Shown one piece after another: positions 6,385 through 11,606 of a DNA stretch of 11,606 nucleotides (the stretch's first letter is position 1; every line of letters starts with the position of its first letter). The stretch covers positions 1 through 11,606 of the forward strand of contig DCTX01000090.1 in NCBI GenBank assembly GCA_002329325.1. Direction: 5' to 3'. Under the pieces are notes generated by a model. The model was not told where the DNA came from and ran no database searches. It saw nothing but the letters and a program-made list of their open reading frames with translations. The translations under genes were made by a program, and so were the position numbers. Origin of the DNA: Anaerolineales bacterium UBA1429. GTDB taxonomy: Bacteria; Chloroflexota; Anaerolineae; UBA1429.

Positions 6385-7470
6385 TCACACGCGAAAGCGG
6401 CGGCCTTCATCCAGCATGGCGAGATAGTTGCGCAGCGGGATATAGTTGGCAACACTGTTGCCGGTGCCCAGGCAGTAGCCCCCGCCGTTCTTGCAGGCCT
6501 CCAGCGTATCCCGCACCCGCTGGCGCACCTGGGATTCGTCGGCGCGGCAGAGAAAGTCCACGTCGATGCCGCCTAAGGCCGACGCCCGGTCGCCATAGGC
6601 GATGACGAAATCCACCACCGATTCGATGGTATCCTCGAACGAGTGCTTGGCGTCGATGCCCACGTCATCCACCAGGTCATCCATGATCTCGCGCAGGTTG
6701 CCGCAAGAGTGGAGCAGGTAGGGCAGGCCGACCTCGTGGGTCATCTGGGCCAGGCGTTTGTGGCCCGGCAGCACAAAGGCGCGCATGTCCTTGGGGCTGA
6801 TCAGCGTCGCCGAACGGTAGCCCATGTCGTCGCTGCCCCAGACGGCCTGCACCCGGTCATAGGCGAGCTGGCGCTCCAGCGTGACCTCAAAGTAGTGCAG
6901 GATGCGGTCGGCAATGGCCTGCACCAGGTCGCGCTGGTCGTAGAGGGCGTAGCAGAGGGTCTCGTAGCCCATGAGCCAGGTGAGCCACTCGCAAAAGTGG
7001 CCCGTCAGCCCGGCGATGACGCACATGTCCTCCGGCAGGTGCTCCTGGTACCACTCCATGGCGTGAAAGGTGGCGGTGGCCGGATCGGGCCAGGGGAACG
7101 CCTCGAACTCCTGCCAGTTGGTGATGGGGCCCTCGTGCTCGTCCATGAAGGTGCGCCCACCGGCGCGCTCCAGGTCGGCGGTGTCGCCGGTGATGGCCCG
7201 CCGAAAGGCGATGTCGGGCGCATCGGGGCCGCACACGACATAATCATACCCCATGAAGCGCTGGATGGCGATCTGCCGCCGCAGGGGGAAGGCCGGGTCG
7301 TCGGCATCCAGGCTGGAGAGCAGGTCGAACTCGCGGCAGACGGCCTCCTGCATCTCGGGATCCAGGAACAGCTCGATGTGGTAGACTCGCTCCGGCTCGC
7401 CTCGCCGCATGATGCAATCCACCAGGCCGCGCCAGTTGGGCTCGATGGGAAGGGAGAACGCTCTCACCAT
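6385..7470 (-). CDS. Uroporphyrinogen decarboxylase (URO-D) superfamily protein, not classical HemE
   Basis: This 361-residue TIM-barrel-type protein is of the URO-D/cobalamin-methyltransferase superfamily. Near the C-terminus HSCGN (254-258) and the late GYCLGTGNSV (331-340) supply H254, C256 and C333. This matches the His-x-Cys...Cys zinc site of the MtaA/MtbA/CmuA-type members that act on methyl groups bound to corrinoid or coenzyme M. Classical HemE lacks this site. A GSDDMG motif at 212-217 matches the barrel strand with acidic residues. The ATG at 7470 has a strong AAGGAGGT site at 7484-7477. It lies between an SMP-30 gene (18 bases upstream) and a Gfo/Idh/MocA gene, so a role in catabolism of a sugar derivative or methylated compound is more likely than heme synthesis. 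The substrate is unknown. Confidence 0.83.
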   Translation of the reverse strand: MVRAFSLPIEPNWRGLVDCIMRRGEPERVYHIELFLDPEMQEAVCREFDLLSSLDADDPAFPLRRQIAIQRFMGYDYVVCGPDAPDIAFRRAITGDTADLERAGGRTFMDEHEGPITNWQEFEAFPWPDPATATFHAMEWYQEHLPEDMCVIAGLTGHFCEWLTWLMGYETLCYALYDQRDLVQAIADRILHYFEVTLERQLAYDRVQAVWGSDDMGYRSATLISPKDMRAFVLPGHKRLAQMTHEVGLPYLLHSCGNLREIMDDLVDDVGIDAKHSFEDTIESVVDFVIAYGDRASALGGIDVDFLCRADESQVRQRVRDTLEACKNGGGYCLGTGNSVANYIPLRNYLAMLDEGRRFRV

Positions 7471-7488
7471 GGGCGAACCTCCTTGCTG

Positions 7489-8352
7489 CTACAGACCGAC
7501 CCGCGACCGGAACTCGGGCACGCCGCGCACCCCCACGTCCAGCCGGAAGAGGGCCCCTGCGCCCTCGCCTTCCTCCGCTTTGTTCTGGCCGCCCGCCGTG
7601 GTCACGTACAGATCGGCATAGTCGGGGCCGCCAAAGGTGGGGCAGGAGACCTTGCGCGCGGGAAAGGCGATGCGCGCCACGATGTTGCCCTGCGGATCAT
7701 AGCGCACCAGGCAGCCGCCATCCCAGCGGGCCGACCAGACATAGCCCTCGGCGTCCACGGTCATGCCGTCGGGGCCACCCTCGCCCGGCTCCGCGGGCAC
7801 GCTGGCGAACACGCGGCGGTTGGCGATCTCGCCGGTGGCCCGATCGTAATCATACAGGTAGATGCAGCGGGCCCGGGTATCGGTATAGTACATGCCCTTG
7901 AGGTCGGGGGTGAACCCCAGCCCGTTGGAGACGCCCACCTCCGGGACGACGACCCGCAGGCTGCCATCGGGATCGAGGCGGTAGAGGCGACCGGGGCGCT
8001 CGCGGGTGGGCATGGTGCCGCAAAAGACGCGCCCCTCGGGGTCGGCGATGACATCGTTAAAGCGTGACTCGCGCTCTTCGGGGATCTCGGCCACGATGGT
8101 CTCATGGAAGCCATCCTGCCAGACGCGAATGGTCCCCTGGGCCATAAAGAGCAGCAACTTGCCATCGGCCTGCAGGGTGAATCCGCCGACACTGGGGCCC
8201 TGGTAGCAGGGCTCATGGTGGCCGGTGGCGGGATCGTAGCGGAACATGCGCCCGGCGGGGATATCCACCCAGTACACCCGTCCCTCTTCAGGGTGCCATA
8301 GGGGACCCTCTCCCGTGGCGCAGGCATAGTCGGCGACCATGATGGGCTTCAT
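7489..8352 (-). CDS. SMP-30/gluconolactonase family protein
   Basis: This 287-residue six-bladed beta-propeller of the SMP-30/regucalcin/gluconolactonase family typically hydrolyses sugar lactones with a bound divalent metal. The expected metal and active-site residues are present: E15 in TGEGPLW, N99 in SRFNDV, N143 in VSNGLGF and D195 in GGPDGMTVD. The usual GRLYRLDPDG and YVWSARWDGG blade motifs are also there. Length is normal and there is no signal peptide, so it is probably cytoplasmic. The ATG at 8352 has AAAGGAG at a 5-base spacing, and an upstream in-frame start is rejected. It is the first gene of the operon leading to the URO-D and Gfo/Idh/MocA genes, with a promoter at 8408-8436. 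The lactone substrate cannot be told from the sequence. Confidence 0.9.
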   Translation of the reverse strand: MKPIMVADYACATGEGPLWHPEEGRVYWVDIPAGRMFRYDPATGHHEPCYQGPSVGGFTLQADGKLLLFMAQGTIRVWQDGFHETIVAEIPEERESRFNDVIADPEGRVFCGTMPTRERPGRLYRLDPDGSLRVVVPEVGVSNGLGFTPDLKGMYYTDTRARCIYLYDYDRATGEIANRRVFASVPAEPGEGGPDGMTVDAEGYVWSARWDGGCLVRYDPQGNIVARIAFPARKVSCPTFGGPDYADLYVTTAGGQNKAEEGEGAGALFRLDVGVRGVPEFRSRVGL

Positions 8353-8372
8353 GTGCACTCCTTTGCAGCGTT

Positions 8373-8392
8373 GCCCTGGCATCGGCCAGGGC
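8373..8392. promoter_or_regulatory. Palindrome in the leader of the SMP-30 operon
   Basis: GCCCTGGC (8373-8380) and GCCAGGGC (8385-8392) form a perfect 8-base inverted repeat around ATCG. It lies between the predicted transcription start (about 8401) and the ribosome site of the SMP-30 gene. It may be a repressor operator or an RNA hairpin. Confidence 0.45.
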
Positions 8393-8407
8393 CGGGGTTA
8401 CGGGATC

Positions 8408-8436
8408 ATTCTAGGGCAAAGCGAGGGGAAGGACAA
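8408..8436 (-). promoter_or_regulatory. Promoter of the SMP-30/URO-D/Gfo operon
   Basis: On the minus strand TTGTCC (8436-8431) and TAGAAT (8413-8408) are separated by 17 bases. They match four and five of six consensus bases respectively. The leader to the ATG at 8352 is about 50 bases and contains the palindrome at 8373-8392. Confidence 0.62.
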
Positions 8437-8535
8437 GCAAGGTGGGCGGCCGGGCGGACGGCGATGCCAAAGACGTCCCTGTGTACAGATCTCTCTACGG
8501 CCAGAGATACTCCTGGTGCTGCCGCGCGGCGCGGC

Positions 8536-9246
8536 TCACGCCTCGGGCGCGTCAGCCTGGGCGGCCAGGGAGGCATAGTAGCCGCAGAGCCGCGGCAGCG
8601 GGCAGGCGTCGCAGCGAGGGCGCTGGGCCTTGCAGAGGGTGCGCCCGTGCTGGATCAGCAGCAGGTGAAAGGGATAGTAGAGCTCCTCGGGGAGCAGCTC
8701 CTCCAGCAGGGTGTGGGCCCTTTCCGCCGAGGTCCCTTCGGGCACCAGCCCCAGGCGCAGGGCCAGCCGGTGCACGTGGGTATCCACGGGCAGGGCGGGC
8801 ATGTGCAGCGAGAAGAGCAGCACGCAAGCGGCGGTCTTGGGGCCGACGCCGGGCAGGGCGGTGAGATAGTCGCGGGCCTCGTCCACGGGCATCTCGCGGA
8901 GCCGATCCAGGTTGGGCTCGCCGTGCTCGCGGGCGAGCTGCCGGATGATGGCCTGGATGCGGGGGGCCTTGACGGCGGCCAGCCCGCCCGAGCGGATGGC
9001 CTCCTCCACCAGGGCGGTGTCGGCTTCGGCCACGTCCTGCCAGGTGGCGAAGCGGGCGCGCAGGCTCTCCCAGGCGCGGCCCGAGTTGGCATCGGAGGTG
9101 TTCTGCGAAAGGATGGTCAGCACGAGTTCGTCCAGGGGGGGGCGTTGGGGCTTGAGCGGCGGCTCGCCATAGTGATCTCGCAGCAGGGCGTGCACCCTCA
9201 GGGCATGCGTGCCCAAGGCGGGCTCTCTGCCTTCTGCATCGTGCAT
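8536..9246 (-). CDS. nth: Endonuclease III-like DNA glycosylase/AP lyase
   Basis: This 236-residue member of the HhH-GPD base-excision-repair family removes oxidised pyrimidines from DNA and cuts at the abasic site. The helix-hairpin-helix ALPGVGPKTAACVLL (130-144) carries the catalytic lysine K137. The catalytic aspartate is D155 in VDTHVHRL. The C-terminal [4Fe-4S] loop is complete: C205-x6-C212-x2-C215-x5-C221. The early motif LTILSQNTSDANSGRAW (43-59) is typical of the Nth group. The ATG at 9246 follows GGAGG at a 5-base spacing. A TTG 45 bases upstream lies next to a terminator hairpin and is rejected. No LexA box is seen before it. The gene symbol refers to the family; MutY is unlikely because a C-terminal extension is absent. 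Confidence 0.9.
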   Translation of the reverse strand: MHDAEGREPALGTHALRVHALLRDHYGEPPLKPQRPPLDELVLTILSQNTSDANSGRAWESLRARFATWQDVAEADTALVEEAIRSGGLAAVKAPRIQAIIRQLAREHGEPNLDRLREMPVDEARDYLTALPGVGPKTAACVLLFSLHMPALPVDTHVHRLALRLGLVPEGTSAERAHTLLEELLPEELYYPFHLLLIQHGRTLCKAQRPRCDACPLPRLCGYYASLAAQADAPEA

Positions 9247-9292
9247 CGGCTCCTCCGGGGCGCGGCGCTTGAGGTGGGAGAGGTAGACCAAA

Positions 9293-9325
9293 GCTGCCCA
9301 GGACGCTCAGAGCAGCCTGGGCAGC
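9293..9325 (-). terminator. Rho-independent terminator after the DUF1858 gene
   Basis: GCTGCCCAGG (9325-9316 read on the minus strand) pairs perfectly with CCTGGGCAGC (9302-9293) around a 13-base loop. The arm is followed on the minus strand by TTTGGTCT. It lies 20 bases past the DUF1858 stop and about 45 bases before the Nth start. The two genes are therefore probably separate transcripts, or Nth depends on read-through. Confidence 0.65.
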
Positions 9326-9344
9326 CGATGATGATCGTGGGCGA

Positions 9345-9554
9345 CTAGCTCTGGACCTGCTGCTGCACGGCCTCGTTCAACGCGGCGACCAGGGCGTCCA
9401 CATCAATGCCGTGGGCCAGGGCGCCCTGCTCCAGCGACTCGAAGCGGGCGGCGGCGCAGCCCACGCACATCAGCCCGTGCTGGAAGAAGGTGCGCACCGT
9501 CTCCGGATGCTGGGCCACGATCTCTTGGATGGTCATTTCCTTGGTGATGGTCAT
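9345..9554 (-). CDS. DUF1858 domain mini-protein with CxxC motif
   Basis: This 69-residue protein is made up of one DUF1858 domain: KEMTIQEIVAQHPETVRTFFQHGLMCVGCAAA, in sections, at 5-36, followed by a helix with the usual ALAHGIDVDALVAALNEA pattern (48-65). C30 and C33 form the conserved CxxC pair. The family, which also occurs as an N-terminal part of ScdA/hybrid-cluster-related proteins, is thought to act in redox or metal/NO-related chemistry, but the function of stand-alone members is not established. The start at 9554 has AAGGGAG upstream at about 4 bases. A longer frame starting at 9611 is rejected because it would overlap the promoter. It is monocistronic, with its own promoter and terminator. 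Confidence 0.85.
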   Translation of the reverse strand: MTITKEMTIQEIVAQHPETVRTFFQHGLMCVGCAAARFESLEQGALAHGIDVDALVAALNEAVQQQVQS

Positions 9555-9612
9555 GTTGCTCCCTTGAAGGTATCGCGCGATTCGCGGATCGGCGTCCCGA
9601 ACCTCTGCCAAT

Positions 9613-9640
9613 AGTATACTCGCCTTGTCAAGAATTGCAA
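9613..9640 (-). promoter_or_regulatory. Promoter of the DUF1858 gene
   Basis: On the minus strand TTGCAA (9640-9635) and TATACT (9618-9613) are 16 bases apart. A perfect TTGACA also lies between them but has no -10 at a proper distance. The leader to the ATG at 9554 is about 50 bases. Confidence 0.5.
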
Positions 9641-9936
9641 GCGGCCCTTGGTCTATGTTGGGGCGATGTCAAGGGCGATCCCCTGTAAAGCGGACAAGGG
9701 CTCGTCGCGGAGGACACGGGCGAAGACGAGCTTCGCCGCTACGTTCTGTGTTCTGCTGCGCCTCTCTCTCGTAGAGATGAGCTGCCGACGTGTGCGCCAG
9801 GTCGGACGCGCGCTCTGTTAGCGAGCCGGACGTACACGACATGATCGACCGAGACGCAGTTTGCTCTGCGCTGGCGCCTTTGCCAGTACCCCTGGCCTGC
9901 CTGCACCCCCGAAGCACCGCCCTTGCACAACACGCT
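9616..9936. other. Stretch without a recognisable gene
   Basis: Roughly 320 bases between the DUF1858 promoter and the stop of the DUF123 gene. Short frames cross it on both strands without any recognisable domain. It holds a perfect 7-base hairpin, GGCGAAG (9719-9725) with CTTCGCC (9731-9737), and a small CTGGC/GCCAG hairpin at 9871-9886 that might end the DUF123 transcript. I found no tRNA-like TTCGA loop, CRISPR or transposase remnant. Confidence 0.5.
9719..9737. repeat. Small perfect inverted repeat
   Basis: GGCGAAG and CTTCGCC flank ACGAG. It could be a dispersed intergenic repeat unit or a weak terminator. Only one copy is seen in the window. Confidence 0.3.
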
Positions 9937-10446
9937 CTATGCCCCCGCATCCTTGGCGCCCTCTGCGTTCTCTGCGCGAACCCTCTCCGCCTGCGCCCCC
10001 GGCCAGCCCAGGGCCGCCAGGGTGGGCCGCGCGGCGCTGTAGAACAGATGGGTGCGGCAGTGGCAGTCGCTGGCGCCAAAGGCAAAGGGCGTGGGCGCGA
10101 ACCCCGGCGCCTGCCCCAGCCGCGCCGCCCAGGCGCACTCCAGCCGCTCGGCGGTGGCCAGGTACCAGACCTCGATCACGGGCGCGGCGTCGAGGAGGGC
10201 GTCCACGTGCCAGTGGCGCCGCCGCAAGCCGCCCAGGTGCCGTCGCAGCCGGCCCGCTAGCCCTCCCAGGGCACTGCCGACATAGACATAATAGCCGGCG
10301 GCAAACCTCTCCGCGCGGGAGCGCCCCACCGGCAGCACCGCATCCTGGGCCAGGGCGAACACCAGGGCGTACACCCCCGGCCCACGGGGGAGCGCGCCCT
10401 GGGCATCGGGCGCCCCGCCGAGATTCGCTTCCTGTGGCGTAGCCAT
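9937..10446 (-). CDS. GIY-YIG superfamily DUF123 nuclease-like protein
   Basis: This 169-residue protein matches the DUF123 (COG1833, Uri-type) branch of the GIY-YIG nuclease superfamily. It has GVYALVF at 24-30 as the GIY strand, GYYVYVGSALGGLAGRLRRH at 51-70 as the YIG strand with following Arg residues, HWHVD at 78-82, E103 as candidate metal ligand, and the hallmark SDCHCRTHLFY at 126-136 with paired Cys and His. The start at 10446 lies 13 bases after the stop of the upstream membrane-protein gene, so the two are probably cotranscribed. A longer frame starting at 10596 would overlap that gene and is rejected. The ribosome site is weak. The last 15 or so residues (from about 155, ERVRAENAEGAKDAGA) are low-complexity, encoded by a GCAGAG/GCGCCAAGG-type stretch, and look like a repeat read into the gene end. 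The cellular role of bacterial members is unknown. Confidence 0.83.
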   Translation of the reverse strand: MATPQEANLGGAPDAQGALPRGPGVYALVFALAQDAVLPVGRSRAERFAAGYYVYVGSALGGLAGRLRRHLGGLRRRHWHVDALLDAAPVIEVWYLATAERLECAWAARLGQAPGFAPTPFAFGASDCHCRTHLFYSAARPTLAALGWPGAQAERVRAENAEGAKDAGA

Positions 10447-10459
10447 GGGCGCCCCGCGG

Positions 10460-11606
10460 CTACTCGAACAGAAACGGGCCGATGACATAGCGGTCGGCCA
10501 CGGCGCGCCCGGCCTCATCCAGCACCTGGTGGCGGTAGCCATCCGGCCAGCGCTCGATGAGCAGGTGCGCCTCGTAGGGGCCCGTGGGCAGGCCATCGGG
10601 CAGGGTCAGGGTATGCTGTTGCTTGACGAGCAGCCCCTCACGCCAGGCGGCCTCGGGCAGCCCCAGGCCGCTGGCGCGGGCCATCAGGGCGCCATCCTGC
10701 CCGTACAGCAGCCAGGTGAAGCGATGCTGAGCCGTGCGGTCGCGGGAGGAGACGTCCTCAAAGGTCCAGTAGGTGGTCAGCACCAGGGCCTGCTCGTGGA
10801 TGCTCAACGCCGGCGGCTCGTAGCCGACCAGGCGCAGCCCGGCGTCAAAGGCGGCCCAGTCGCGCTGGGGGATGCCCCTCAGCAACTCGCCGACGGGTCG
10901 CGCGTCCACGCGCTGCAGGCTGGCCTCGCGCCCGGCCTCGGGAAAGAGCACCTGCGCCACCTCCTGGCTGCCCCATAGCTCGAGCTGCCGCGCCTGCCAG
11001 GGATCGGCGTGCAGCGTGAGGTAGAAGGCGGGGCGCTCGGCGGGCAACAGAATCGCTTCGGGATTCGAGCTCTGGACAAAGGTGAGGCGCGCCGCGTCGC
11101 CCAGCAGGTAGCGCAGCACGGCGGGCTCCTCGTCGCGGGCGGCGTCATCGCCCTGGGCCATGACCCACACCTCCCGGCGGGGGTCGTCTTCCAGGGCGCG
11201 GGTGATGGCGCTGGCGGTGCGCTGCCAGAAGCGCAGGGGCGTGCCGTAGCCCTGGCTGGCGTCGTGGCGGGCCACGTGGCTATACAGGCTGGCCATGCAC
11301 AGGGTGCCCCAGATCAGGTAGGCCAGCAAAAAGACCCACACGCCGCCCTCCAGCCAGGAGATCCACCAGGGGCCGCCGGTCCGCAGCAGGCGTGGCAGCT
11401 CGGTCAGGCGGTCGAGGGTCAGGCCCATGGCCAGGGCGCCCGCCGGCAGCAGGAAGGCGAGTTGGGCAGGGGCGACGGGCTCGCCCCTGGCCCAGTAGGC
11501 CAGCAGCGCCAGGCCCAGCCAGGCCGCCGGGATCGCATAGCCGGTCAAGTCCTCTCCGTCGCGCCAATGGCTCCAGGCCCGGGCCGTCAGCCAGAAGACG
11601 ACGGGC
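10460..11606 (-). CDS. Glycosyltransferase-like polytopic membrane protein, C-terminal part (partial)
   Basis: The frame is open to the right edge, where residues read PVVFWLTARAWSHWRDG, so the N-terminus is outside the window; about 381 residues are visible. Three hydrophobic segments follow: AIPAAWLGLALLAYW, PAQLAFLLPAGALAMGL and WLEGGVWVFLLAYLIWGTL. After them comes a soluble region of about 280 residues, probably outside the membrane. Its last part (LTTYWTFEDVSSRD, FTWLLYGQDGALMARASGLG, HTLTLPDGLPTGPYEAHLLI) has the alternating pattern of a beta-sandwich. I associate such a tail with Chloroflexota ArnT/PMT-like (GT39-type) membrane glycosyltransferases. The catalytic loop would be in the missing part, so the family call is inference. 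It is followed after 13 bases by the DUF123 gene. Confidence 0.7.
   Translation of the reverse strand, partial: PVVFWLTARAWSHWRDGEDLTGYAIPAAWLGLALLAYWARGEPVAPAQLAFLLPAGALAMGLTLDRLTELPRLLRTGGPWWISWLEGGVWVFLLAYLIWGTLCMASLYSHVARHDASQGYGTPLRFWQRTASAITRALEDDPRREVWVMAQGDDAARDEEPAVLRYLLGDAARLTFVQSSNPEAILLPAERPAFYLTLHADPWQARQLELWGSQEVAQVLFPEAGREASLQRVDARPVGELLRGIPQRDWAAFDAGLRLVGYEPPALSIHEQALVLTTYWTFEDVSSRDRTAQHRFTWLLYGQDGALMARASGLGLPEAAWREGLLVKQQHTLTLPDGLPTGPYEAHLLIERWPDGYRHQVLDEAGRAVADRYVIGPFLFE

Noticed and set aside
6643..8067. Long plus-strand frame antisense to the URO-D and SMP-30 genes
   Set aside because: It spans two genes with complete family motifs on the other strand and shows only His/Gly/Ala-rich shadow translation.
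8489..8508. ATCTCT/AGAGAT inverted repeat after the Nth gene
   Set aside because: Only 6 pairs with an 8-base loop and no T-tract; too weak to call a terminator.
9669..10085. Minus-strand frame across the gap and the DUF123 gene end
   Set aside because: Arg/Cys/Ala-rich shadow of GC-rich DNA without domain features; it overlaps a supported gene in another frame.

Overview
The window is a GC-rich bacterial chromosome segment with densely packed genes, short overlaps and strong Shine-Dalgarno (AGGAGG-type) sites. The mixture of a GAAC-N4-GTTC type LexA box, a glycosyltransferase-like membrane protein with a C-terminal beta-sandwich-like tail, a URO-D-like enzyme beside sugar genes, a DUF123 nuclease and a DUF1858 mini-protein suggests a Chloroflexota relative. 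This assignment is inferred; no marker gene is present.

Layout. 1-300 holds no convincing gene. 303-2958 (+) is a compact three-gene operon: a small helical protein of unknown function, a complete terminase-large-subunit-like ATPase/nuclease, and a sigma-70 family factor. The genes are joined by ATGA start/stop overlaps. The operon has a near-consensus promoter whose start region is covered by a perfect palindrome, TAGAACGTTTGTTCTA, of the Gram-positive SOS (LexA) box type. No portal, capsid, tail or integrase gene is seen in the window. This is the best candidate for an undescribed system: a DNA-damage-inducible, phage-derived packaging motor plus its own sigma factor.

3028-4263 (-) is an MFS transporter, divergent from a SAM-dependent methyltransferase at 4468-5292 (+). 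Their shared promoter region carries both promoters and a motif occurring three times. Two near-identical-geometry hairpins (17-bp stem, 4-nt loop, GGCGCGCC base) sit in the two convergent gaps at 2966-3003 and 5299-5336 and are the likely bidirectional terminators.

8436-5342 (-) is a sugar or sugar-acid type operon: promoter, SMP-30/gluconolactonase, URO-D superfamily protein, and a divergent Gfo/Idh/MocA family protein lacking the usual EKP motif. Further right on the minus strand are an endonuclease III-like DNA glycosylase (8536-9246), a DUF1858 CxxC protein (9345-9554) with its own promoter and terminator, a roughly 320-bp stretch without a recognised gene, a DUF123 GIY-YIG-type nuclease (9937-10446), and the C-terminal part of a large membrane protein that runs off the right edge.
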